Below the pieces are notes generated by a model. It searched no databases. It was not told where the DNA came from and saw nothing but the letters and a program-made list of their open reading frames with translations. From Lachnospiraceae bacterium (GTDB taxonomy: Bacteria; Bacillota; Clostridia; Lachnospirales; Lachnospiraceae): a DNA stretch of 6,879 nucleotides. Every line of letters begins with the position of its first letter. Position 1 is the stretch's first letter. The DNA lies in the NCBI GenBank assembly GCA_017959525.1, contig JAGDAL010000326.1, positions 1 to 6,879 on the forward strand, given 5' to 3'. The position numbers and the translations under genes are program-made. Of the stretch, positions 1-5,838 are shown in pieces.

Positions 1-2
1 AT

Positions 3-173
3 TTTATTCTTCCTACCCATAGTAAGACGGTTTATGAAACCTCTGCAGGCTACAAGGAATTGCACCTGTTTGAGGGGGCAGGCCATGCGGAAAGCGCTAT
101 TGTTCGCCCGAAAGAGTATGAACAGGTCTTGGAAGTGTTTTTACAGACCATTGGCTATTTGGATGCAAAATAA
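3..173 (+). CDS. Alpha/beta hydrolase, C-terminal fragment (5' end outside window)
   Basis: An open frame enters from the left edge and ends at the TAA at 171-173, giving the last 56 residues of a protein. The translation contains LHLFEGAGHAES, with the His codon at 84-86. This matches the C-terminal GxGH(A/S) box that supplies the catalytic histidine in the serine alpha/beta-hydrolase fold. The preceding ILPTHSKTVYE resembles the loop-and-helix stretch before that box in this superfamily, and the following VRPKEYEQVLEVFLQTIGYL fits the final amphipathic helix. The nucleophile and acid residues lie outside the window, so substrate and subfamily cannot be given. It is probably a cytoplasmic esterase- or peptidase-like hydrolase. 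The 78-base gap and hairpin after it suggest it belongs to a different transcription unit from proB. Confidence is good for the fold and low for any specific role. Confidence 0.75.
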   Translation, partial: FILPTHSKTVYETSAGYKELHLFEGAGHAESAIVRPKEYEQVLEVFLQTIGYLDAK

Positions 174-196
174 GAGCGCTTGCAAATAGTGATTTT

Positions 197-221
197 TTTA
201 CCGGAATATGGTAAAGTTTTT
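197..221 (+). terminator. Possible weak intrinsic terminator after the hydrolase gene
   Basis: TTTACC at 197-202 and GGTAAA at 210-215 can form a 6-bp stem with a 7-base loop, followed after one G by TTTTT at 217-221. The stem has only two G-C pairs, so it would be a weak terminator. T-runs flank both sides, so it could act in either direction. Its position between the hydrolase stop and proB fits a transcript boundary. It could also be a chance palindrome in AT-rich spacer. No convincing -35/-10 pair for proB was found in 174-251. Confidence 0.35.
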
Positions 222-251
222 CTTAGTGTTTATTAGGAAAAGGATAGAAAA

Positions 252-1094
252 ATGAAAAAAGATTTCTCACAAGTGAAGCGTGTCGTTATTAAGATTGGGT
301 CGAATTCCCTCACACATCCGAATACCGGCCGATTGGATTACATTAAGATTGAACGGTTAGCCATGGAGTTATCCGATTTGCGCAATCGTGGATTGGATGT
401 GTGTCTGGTATCCTCCGGTGCGATTGCCGTTGGCCGTCAGATGTTAGGCGTTCATCAGCGCCCGGATACCATGCCCGAGAAGCAGGCCCTTGCGTCTGTG
501 GGACAGGCCAGACTGATGGGGATTTATCAGAAGTATTTTACCCAGTATACCCAGACTGCGGGACAGGTTTTGATGACCAAGAATACCATTTTGGATAACG
601 TCTCCCGTAAGAATGCGGAGAATACCTTTGAGCAGCTGTTTTCCATGGGTGTGATTCCGGTTGTGAATGCCAACGATACCGTATCAACCTACGAGATTCA
701 GTTCGGTGATAACGATACCTTGTCTGCCATTGTATGTTCCTTGGTGCATGCGGATTTACTCATTCTGTTATCCGATATCGACGGATTGTATACGGACAAC
801 CCTAGATCCAATCCGGATGCCAAATTTGTTCCATATGTGGAGCGATTGGACGAGGAGACGATGTCCATGGGCTCTTCCGATACCGGTAGTGATATCGGAA
901 CCGGCGGTATGGAGACCAAGCTGCGTGCAGCCTCCATTGCTACCGCATCCGGAGCAGATATGATCATTGCCAACGGCAAGGACGTTTCTATCATTCATCG
1001 CATTTTTGAGAACGACTACAAGGGAACTTTGTTTGCTGCCAACTACGATGAAGATTTCTATATCGTAGATATGATTGAGGATCGCATTGGATAA
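252..1094 (+). CDS. proB: Glutamate 5-kinase (ProB), short form without PUA domain
   Basis: ProB phosphorylates L-glutamate with ATP to give L-glutamyl 5-phosphate, the first step of proline synthesis, in the cytoplasm. The 280-residue product is a single amino-acid-kinase domain. KIGSNSL (14-20) and VSSGAIAVG (53-61) are the N-terminal phosphate- and nucleotide-binding turns. PVVNANDTVS (136-145) and FGDNDTLSA (151-159) form the glutamate-binding region. LLSDIDGLYTDNPRSNP (172-188) and GTGGMETKL (217-225) are classic ProB boxes, the latter with the conserved lysine. E. coli ProB has about 367 residues with a C-terminal PUA domain; this one stops at the end of the kinase domain, as some Firmicute forms do. 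The ATG at 252 is preceded by AAAAGGA at 238-244 with a 7-base spacer. The usual partner proA does not follow; the next gene overlaps the proB stop. One oddity is NANDTV where most homologues read NENDTV. Confidence 0.95.
   Translation: MKKDFSQVKRVVIKIGSNSLTHPNTGRLDYIKIERLAMELSDLRNRGLDVCLVSSGAIAVGRQMLGVHQRPDTMPEKQALASVGQARLMGIYQKYFTQYTQTAGQVLMTKNTILDNVSRKNAENTFEQLFSMGVIPVVNANDTVSTYEIQFGDNDTLSAIVCSLVHADLLILLSDIDGLYTDNPRSNPDAKFVPYVERLDEETMSMGSSDTGSDIGTGGMETKLRAASIATASGADMIIANGKDVSIIHRIFENDYKGTLFAANYDEDFYIVDMIEDRIG
1077..1080 (+). promoter_or_regulatory. Ribosome binding site that decides a TTG start
   Basis: GAGG at 1077-1080 lies six bases upstream of the TTG at 1087-1089. An earlier in-frame TTG at 1075 overlaps this GAGG and has no properly spaced Shine-Dalgarno sequence of its own. 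The spacing therefore favours 1087 as the cyclo-ligase start. The site sits inside the last codons of proB, which suggests translational coupling. Confidence 0.65.
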
Positions 1095-1644
1095 TCAAAC
1101 TTTACGTAACAATATGCGCCAATGGCGGGAGCGCCTATCGGCGGAGGATGTGGTACATAAGTCCTATGCTGTGATGTCGCATCTGCAGGACTATTTCCTT
1201 ATCAGGGACGACTATGATGGATACTTGTGCTATTATCCGACCCGTGGAGAAGTGGATTTGCGTCCGTTATATGGGAAGCTTCTACAGAGCGGGGCGAATC
1301 TGTATTTTCCGGTGACCGGGGACGATGGAATCCATTTTTATCGGGTGCAGTCCTTGTCGGACTTTGCGGAAGGTCGCTTTGGCATTCTAGAGCCGGTATC
1401 CATGGAACTGTTAGAATCGACGGCTCGGACGCTGGCATTTACCCCTGGCCTTTGTTTTTCGAAGAGTGGAGAACGGTTGGGATTTGGCGGCGGATACTAT
1501 GATCGCTTTTTTGCGGCACATCCGGAAGTGACTCAGGTTGGGATCTGTTACGACGAGCAGTTATCGGATGAAATTACCGTAATGGATTGGGATATTGCCA
1601 TGCAGTATGTGGCGTGTGAATCCGGGATTTTTACAAATCTATAG
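1087..1644 (+). CDS. 5-formyltetrahydrofolate cyclo-ligase (methenyl-THF synthetase)
   Basis: This enzyme converts 5-formyl-THF and ATP to 5,10-methenyl-THF, ADP and phosphate, returning an inactive storage folate to the one-carbon pool. From the TTG at 1087 the product is 185 residues, a normal family length, beginning MDNQTLRNNMRQWRERLS; this matches the family's basic N-terminal helix with spaced K/R and 'LS' residues. Diagnostic boxes are GEVDLRPL (54-61), FGILEP (98-103), FTPGLCFSKSG (118-128) and RLGFGGGYYDRFF (130-142); the glycine-rich box binds nucleotide/phosphate. An upstream TTG at 1075 would add four residues but lacks a spaced ribosome binding site. The gene overlaps proB by eight bases (TTGGATAA), pointing to coupled translation. 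The C-terminal segment reads VMDWDIAM where many homologues have an EPHD-type sequence, so that motif is divergent. The family is often named ygfA, yqgN or fthC; I leave the symbol open. Confidence 0.92.
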   Translation: MDNQTLRNNMRQWRERLSAEDVVHKSYAVMSHLQDYFLIRDDYDGYLCYYPTRGEVDLRPLYGKLLQSGANLYFPVTGDDGIHFYRVQSLSDFAEGRFGILEPVSMELLESTARTLAFTPGLCFSKSGERLGFGGGYYDRFFAAHPEVTQVGICYDEQLSDEITVMDWDIAMQYVACESGIFTNL

Positions 1645-1662
1645 TTTGGAGTTTTTTATTGT

Positions 1663-3105
1663 ATGGAATTTATGAATTTGGATACCATTGATCTTAGCTT
1701 ATCTGCACCGACAGAAGAGCCGGATCGACAGTATTACTATATGGCCCTTGCCAAGAAAAAAGTGGCAGAGTTAGCGAAGCAGGTAGGACATGCGCTTACC
1801 GCTCACGTAACCACCTTCGGTTGCCAGATGAATGCCAGAGATTCCGAGAAGTTGGAAGGCATTTTAAAGCAGGTTGGCTATGAGCTGGTGGACCACGAAG
1901 AGGCGGATTTCGTTATCTATAATACCTGTACTGTTCGTGAGAATGCCAATAATAAGGTATATGGCCGTTTGGGCTATTTACATAGCCAGAAGGACAAGAA
2001 TCCACACCTGATGTTTGCCCTTTGCGGATGCATGATGCAGGAGCCGGAAGTGGTGGAGAAGCTCCAGGAGAGCTATCGCTTTGTGGATTTGATCTTCGGT
2101 ACCCACAACCTTTATAAATTCGCGGAATTACTCTGCGATTCCCTGGATTCCGACCGTATGGTCATTGATATTTGGAAAGATACGGATTTGATCGTAGAGA
2201 ACCTTCCGGTAGAGCGGAAATATGCCTTCAAGTCCGGCGTCAATATTATGTTCGGCTGCAATAATTTCTGCAGCTACTGTATCGTTCCTTACGTCCGCGG
2301 ACGGGAGCGAAGCCGCAAGCCACAGGAGATTCTCCGTGAAATTGAGCGCTTAGTAGCAGATGGTGTCAAAGAAGTTATGCTGTTGGGTCAGAACGTCAAT
2401 TCCTACGGGAAAAATTTAGAGCCGAAGGTGACTTTTGCGGAACTTTTAGAAGAAGTGGATCGGATTCCGGGATTGGAGCGCATTCGTTTTATGACCTCTC
2501 ACCCGAAGGATTTATCCGATGAACTGATTGCGGTTATGGCAAAGAGCAAGAAGATTTGCCATCACATGCATCTGCCGTTGCAGACCGGTAGCAACCGCCT
2601 GCTGCAGGAGATGAACCGCCACTACACCAAGGAGCATTATTTGGAGTTAGTCGATAAGCTGCGTGTTGCCATTCCGGATATTGCAATTACAACAGATATC
2701 ATTGTCGGATACCCGGGTGAGACGGAAGAAGATTTCCAGGACACCATGGATGTGGTAAATCAGGTAGAATATGACAGTGCCTTTACTTTTATTTATTCCA
2801 AGCGTACCGGAACACCTGCTGCCAAGAAAGATGATCAGATTCCGGAAGACGTGGTGAAGGATCGTTTTGACCGTCTCTTAGAAGTGGTTCGTCGGGACGG
2901 ACAGAAGCGTGCCGAGAGCTATACCGGTTCTATTCAGCGCATTTTGATTGAGCAGATCAATGAGCAGGATGCAAGCCTGGTAACCGGACGTATGGATAAC
3001 AACTCCGTGGTACATGTACCGGGAGATGCGTCTATGATTGGAACCTTTGTAGATGTTAAATTAGTGGAATGCAAAGGATTTTACTATATCGGTCAGATGG
3101 TATAA
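1663..3105 (+). CDS. miaB: tRNA-2-methylthio-N6-dimethylallyladenosine synthase MiaB
   Basis: MiaB is a radical-SAM methylthiotransferase that adds a methylthio group to C2 of N6-isopentenyladenosine-37 in tRNAs reading UNN codons. The 480-residue protein shows the full architecture. The N-terminal UPF0004 domain carries three cluster cysteines: C54 in TFGCQMN, C89 in NTCTVREN and C123 in CGCMMQ. The radical-SAM CxxxCxxC motif is at C199, C203 and C206 in GCNNFCSYC, followed by IVPYVRGRERSR. LGQNVNSYG (241-249), MTSHP (277-281) and HLPLQTGSN (303-311) are MiaB-typical. A C-terminal TRAM domain, which binds tRNA, covers about 415-478. About 45 residues precede the UPF0004 core, an extension common in clostridial MiaB. 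The ATG at 1663 follows GGAG at 1648-1651 with a long 11-base spacer, and a second ATG lies at 1672. The gene starts 18 bases after the cyclo-ligase stop and is probably co-transcribed with it. No key residue is missing. Confidence 0.96.
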   Translation: MEFMNLDTIDLSLSAPTEEPDRQYYYMALAKKKVAELAKQVGHALTAHVTTFGCQMNARDSEKLEGILKQVGYELVDHEEADFVIYNTCTVRENANNKVYGRLGYLHSQKDKNPHLMFALCGCMMQEPEVVEKLQESYRFVDLIFGTHNLYKFAELLCDSLDSDRMVIDIWKDTDLIVENLPVERKYAFKSGVNIMFGCNNFCSYCIVPYVRGRERSRKPQEILREIERLVADGVKEVMLLGQNVNSYGKNLEPKVTFAELLEEVDRIPGLERIRFMTSHPKDLSDELIAVMAKSKKICHHMHLPLQTGSNRLLQEMNRHYTKEHYLELVDKLRVAIPDIAITTDIIVGYPGETEEDFQDTMDVVNQVEYDSAFTFIYSKRTGTPAAKKDDQIPEDVVKDRFDRLLEVVRRDGQKRAESYTGSIQRILIEQINEQDASLVTGRMDNNSVVHVPGDASMIGTFVDVKLVECKGFYYIGQMV

Positions 3106-3133
3106 GCCACTGGCTCTAAGATAAGGGGATATT

Positions 3134-3637
3134 ATGAAGCACAAAGTTGCTTATATGGGAGTATTCGTCGCACTGGCTATGATTCTGTCCTATGTGGAAT
3201 CACTGTTGCCGTATTTCTTCTCGGTACCCGGTATGAAGCTTGGCCTGACCAATGTTTTGGTGGTCATCGCCTTATATTTCTGGGGGCCGAAGGAAGCGTT
3301 TTGTATTAACCTGGTCCGCATTATTTTAATGGGACTGTTATTCGGTAACGGCGTCGGCTTTGCTTACAGCTTAGCCGGAGGAATTACCAGTTTCGTTGCG
3401 ATGTACCTCTTCAAAAAAATCGAAGGACTACATGTGATTTTCGTCAGTGCTGCCGGCGGCATCTTCCATAATGTGGGACAGGTGCTGATTGGAAGTATTC
3501 TGGTGGCCAATTGGACGTGGCTGTTTTATACGCCGTTTCTTTTGGCCGGTGGTATCTTTACCGGAAGCATTGTGGGACTCATCAGTGCGCTGGTATTGTC
3601 GCGACTGAAGACCATTTCATCCATTCCAAAGGAGTAG
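3134..3637 (+). CDS. Gx transporter family / heptaprenyl diphosphate synthase component I-like membrane protein
   Basis: This 167-residue protein is strongly hydrophobic with about five to six predicted membrane spans, roughly residues 5-24, 38-50, 56-72, 76-93, 100-125 and 132-157, and a short basic C-terminal tail. PGMKLGLTNVLVVIALYFWG (32-51) and the glycine-rich FGNGVGFAYSLAGG (70-83) match the Pfam Hpre_diP_synt_I / 'Gx transporter' family. The family name comes from an annotation as component I of heptaprenyl diphosphate synthase. The membrane topology resembles substrate-binding S components of ECF transporters, so a small-molecule transport role is an alternative. The substrate is unknown. 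The ATG at 3134 follows AAGGGG at 3123-3128 with a 5-base spacer. It lies 28 bases after miaB and three bases before ruvA. The ruvA Shine-Dalgarno sequence lies in its last codons, so the two are likely co-expressed. The family call is good; the function is uncertain. Confidence 0.85.
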   Translation: MKHKVAYMGVFVALAMILSYVESLLPYFFSVPGMKLGLTNVLVVIALYFWGPKEAFCINLVRIILMGLLFGNGVGFAYSLAGGITSFVAMYLFKKIEGLHVIFVSAAGGIFHNVGQVLIGSILVANWTWLFYTPFLLAGGIFTGSIVGLISALVLSRLKTISSIPKE

Positions 3638-3640
3638 AGC

Positions 3641-4240
3641 ATGTACGCATATATAGAAGGAACCCTGGCTTTTTTAGAGGAAGACCGCGTGGTCGTTGAT
3701 GCCGGGGGCATTGGATATGAAATTATGATCGGACAGCGGGATTTGGTGGCCATCGAGGGTATCGGTTCCCACGTTCGTCTGTATACCTATTTTCAGGTAA
3801 GCGAGAACGGTATTGGATTATACGGCTTCTTACAGTACGAAGATAAGAAGTTTTTTGAGAAGCTGATTTCCGTCAACGGCGTTGGACCGAAGGCCGGACT
3901 TGCCATTCTTGGAACCCTTTCCGTGAACGATTTGAAGTTTGCCATTCTCGGAGAAGATGAGAAGGCAATTACCAAGGCGCCGGGGGTAGGCCCGAAATTG
4001 GCAAAGCGCATTATCCTTGATTTGAAGGATAAGGTGGACCTGGCAGAAGCGTATGAGAGCAGACGCTCTGAGAGTACCAGTGATCACATCACCTCTATTA
4101 AGAACGATGTGATGATGGCGTTGACCGCCCTTGGCTATTCTTCTTCCGATGCACTAAAAGCCTTGTCTATGGTGGAAATTACGGAAGAGATGACAGAAGA
4201 AGACTTACTCAAAGCGACATTGCGTAAGATGAATGTATAA
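3641..4240 (+). CDS. ruvA: Holliday junction branch migration protein RuvA
   Basis: RuvA binds four-way DNA junctions as a tetramer and loads RuvB motors for branch migration in recombinational repair. The 199-residue length is normal. The N-terminal OB-fold (about 1-62) begins MYAYIEGTL and contains the GIGYEI signature (23-28). The central domain has two helix-hairpin-helix motifs, [16 protein letters not shown] (75-90) and [16 protein letters not shown] (110-125). A charged linker (about 134-150) leads to the C-terminal RuvB-binding three-helix domain (about 152-199). The acidic-pin segment reads [11 protein letters not shown], keeping E55 but with Asn at 56 where E. coli has Asp. AAAGGAG at 3628-3634, inside the end of the upstream gene, gives a 6-base spacer to the ATG. 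ruvB follows 14 bases after the stop. ruvC is not adjacent. Confidence 0.97.
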   Translation: MYAYIEGTLAFLEEDRVVVDAGGIGYEIMIGQRDLVAIEGIGSHVRLYTYFQVSENGIGLYGFLQYEDKKFFEKLISVNGVGPKAGLAILGTLSVNDLKFAILGEDEKAITKAPGVGPKLAKRIILDLKDKVDLAEAYESRRSESTSDHITSIKNDVMMALTALGYSSSDALKALSMVEITEEMTEEDLLKATLRKMNV

Positions 4241-4254
4241 AGGACAAAAACGTT

Positions 4255-5262
4255 ATGGAACGACGAATCATTACCGGTGGCAAGCTTACGGAAGATGCCA
4301 AGAACGATAATGTGCTGCGTCCGCAGACCTTGGATGACTATGTAGGTCAGGAAGCAGTCAAAGAAAATTTAAAAATCTATATTCAGGCGGCAAAACAGCG
4401 TGGAGAGTCCTTGGATCATACCTTGTTTTTCGGCCCTCCGGGCTTAGGTAAGACGACGTTAGCCGGTATCATTGCCAACGAGATGAATGTCCATGTGAAG
4501 ATTACCTCCGGTCCGGCCATTGCCAAGACCGGTGAGATGGCAGCGATTTTAACCGGCTTATCGGATGGGGATATTCTCTTTATCGATGAGATTCACCGTC
4601 TGAACCGCCAGGTAGAAGAGATGTTATATCCTGCCATGGAAGACTTTGCAGTGGATGTGGTCATCGGTAATGCAGGACCGCAGGCCAAGTCCATTCGGTT
4701 GGATTTACCACATTTTACTTTGATCGGTGCAACCACAAGAGCCGGTCTTTTATCCGCACCGCTGCGGGATCGCTTCGGTGTTATCAGCCATTTGGAATTC
4801 TATCAGCCGAAGGAATTGCAGGAAATCATCATCAAATCCGCCGGCAAGCTGGGTGTGACCATTGATGCGGACGGAGCATACGAATTGGCCCGTCGCTCCA
4901 GAGGAACGCCACGTTTGGCGAACCGTTTGTTGAAGCGGGTCCGTGATTTTGCGGAAGTGAATTTTGACGGTCATATCACCAAGGAAGTGGCAGCCAAGAG
5001 TTTGGATCGCTTGGATGTGGATTCCATGGGACTGGATAACAATGACCGGAAGATGTTACTGATGATTATGGATAGTTTCGGCGGTGGCCCGGTTGGTTTG
5101 GATACGTTGGCCGCATCTTTGGGGGAAGATGCAGGTACCATTGAAGACGTGTACGAGCCGTACCTGGTACAGAACGGATTTATCCATCGTACACCGAAAG
5201 GACGTGTGGTAACGGACCTTGCGTATGAGCATTTCCATCGCCCGATTCCTTCGGAAAAATAG
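4255..5262 (+). CDS. ruvB: Holliday junction branch migration ATPase RuvB
   Basis: RuvB is the hexameric AAA+ motor that pumps DNA through the RuvA-bound Holliday junction. The 335-residue product is full length. In order it has the N-terminal [13 protein letters not shown] box (21-33), Walker [10 protein letters not shown] (60-68), Walker [11 protein letters not shown] (107-116), sensor 1 [11 protein letters not shown] (157-167), the LRDRFG arginine box (170-175), sensor 2 [15 protein letters not shown] (217-231) and a C-terminal winged-helix domain (about 257-328) with [13 protein letters not shown] and RTPKGR. All key ATPase residues (K66, D111, E112) are present. The ATG at 4255 is preceded by AAAGGA at 4239-4244, which overlaps the ruvA stop and leaves a 10-base spacer. 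It is the last gene of the proB-ruvB run; a new promoter for zapA appears just downstream. Confidence 0.98.
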   Translation: MERRIITGGKLTEDAKNDNVLRPQTLDDYVGQEAVKENLKIYIQAAKQRGESLDHTLFFGPPGLGKTTLAGIIANEMNVHVKITSGPAIAKTGEMAAILTGLSDGDILFIDEIHRLNRQVEEMLYPAMEDFAVDVVIGNAGPQAKSIRLDLPHFTLIGATTRAGLLSAPLRDRFGVISHLEFYQPKELQEIIIKSAGKLGVTIDADGAYELARRSRGTPRLANRLLKRVRDFAEVNFDGHITKEVAAKSLDRLDVDSMGLDNNDRKMLLMIMDSFGGGPVGLDTLAASLGEDAGTIEDVYEPYLVQNGFIHRTPKGRVVTDLAYEHFHRPIPSEK

Positions 5263-5278
5263 CACAAATTCTATTGTG
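5263..5278. repeat. Short inverted repeat after ruvB, overlapping the zapA -35
   Basis: CACAA at 5263-5267 and TTGTG at 5274-5278 are perfect inverted arms with a 6-base spacer, starting directly after the ruvB stop. The right arm overlaps the putative -35 element of the zapA promoter. A T-rich stretch (TTTATACTTTTTT) follows, so it could be a weak transcription end for ruvB or an operator-like site. The arms are short enough to arise by chance. Confidence 0.25.
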
Positions 5279-5302
5279 TTTATACTTTTTTGTAGATATA
5301 AT
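5274..5302 (+). promoter_or_regulatory. Sigma-A-type promoter for zapA
   Basis: A perfect -10 box TATAAT lies at 5297-5302, with TTGTGT at 5274-5279 as a partial -35 (TTG conserved) and an optimal 17-base spacer. Transcription would start near 5308-5310, leaving a leader of about 30 bases before the zapA ATG. The element lies in the AT-rich 78-base gap after ruvB, the largest spacer since proB. It probably drives zapA and, by readthrough, the U32 gene. Confidence 0.7.
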
Positions 5303-5340
5303 AATATCATGTTTGAAATTTCGCCTGGGAGGGAGTATAC

Positions 5341-5784
5341 ATGTCAGCCAAGAAGAGTGCTGAGGTATTAATCGGAGGTAAGGTTTATACCTTAAGCGGT
5401 TACGAAGAAGAAGAATACCTGCAGAAGGTTGCTGCTTATATTAACAACAAAATCTCTGAATTTGATTCCATGGAAGAGTTCCGTATTTTTCCTGCCGATA
5501 TGAAAGCCACTTTGGTGGAGCTTAATATTGCGGATGATTACTTCAAGGCGAAGGCGCTGGTAGACAAGTATGAGAGCGATATGGAGTTACGGGATAAGGA
5601 ACTCTATGATTTGAAGCATGACTTGATTTCCGATCAGGTTCGTGTGGAAGCGTTGGAAGAGCAGGTGCGCAACCTTGAGAACGAAAAGAAGGACTTGTTA
5701 CTTGCGAAAGCCAAGTTGGAGGCGTCCTTGGAAGAAACCTTGCTTGGTTCTTTGAAGGGAAGCGATGAAGCTTCCGGTTTTTAA
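5341..5784 (+). CDS. zapA: Cell division protein ZapA with long C-terminal coiled coil
   Basis: ZapA binds FtsZ and cross-links protofilaments, promoting assembly of the division ring at midcell. The 147-residue product has an N-terminal ZapA globular domain (about 5-75). It begins AEVLIGGKVYTLSGYEEEEY, matching the family's strand pair (typically 'v.I.G..Y.l.g.e..ey') followed by the helix LQKVAAYINNKI. ATLVELNIADDYFKA (56-70) fits the conserved start of the long helix. Residues about 72-133 are heptad-like and highly charged (E/K/D with spaced L), a coiled coil for dimerization and tetramerization. Length is greater than the ~85-110 residues of Bacillus or E. coli ZapA, as seen in clostridial forms. 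The ATG at 5341 has a very strong Shine-Dalgarno sequence GGGAGGGAG at 5327-5335 with a 5-base spacer. It has its own promoter and an intrinsic terminator 12 bases after its stop. Confidence 0.88.
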   Translation: MSAKKSAEVLIGGKVYTLSGYEEEEYLQKVAAYINNKISEFDSMEEFRIFPADMKATLVELNIADDYFKAKALVDKYESDMELRDKELYDLKHDLISDQVRVEALEEQVRNLENEKKDLLLAKAKLEASLEETLLGSLKGSDEASGF

Positions 5785-5796
5785 TAGGTGATGTGA

Positions 5797-5821
5797 GGGA
5801 CAGTCGGACTGTCCCTTTTTT
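5797..5821 (+). terminator. Intrinsic (Rho-independent) terminator after zapA
   Basis: GGGACAGT at 5797-5804 pairs with ACTGTCCC at 5808-5815 in a perfect 8-bp stem with a tight CGG loop. A run of six T follows at 5816-5821. An A at 5796 can extend the stem by pairing with the first T. This is a strong canonical terminator, 12 bases after the zapA stop and 17 bases before the start of the U32 gene. It should end most zapA transcripts and limit readthrough into the U32 gene. Confidence 0.9.
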
Positions 5822-5838
5822 CATGTTGAGGTTATAGA

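Noticed and set aside
174..251. Promoter or riboswitch/T-box leader for proB
   Set aside because: TTGCAA at 180-185 resembles a -35, but no -10 box lies at a proper distance. The 78-base gap is too short for a T-box and lacks its conserved sequence.
698..998. Minus-strand open frames (98 and 76 codons) opposite proB
   Set aside because: They are fully antisense to conserved ProB motifs, have no family resemblance, and arise from the codon bias of proB.
1227..1502. Alternative plus-strand frame inside the cyclo-ligase gene
   Set aside because: It overlaps diagnostic cyclo-ligase motifs, and its translation is rich in W, G, R and S with no domain or ribosome binding site.
3105..3115. AGCC-ACT-GGCT palindrome just after miaB
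   Set aside because: The stem is only 4 bp with a 3-base loop and no T-tract follows, so it is not a credible terminator or site.
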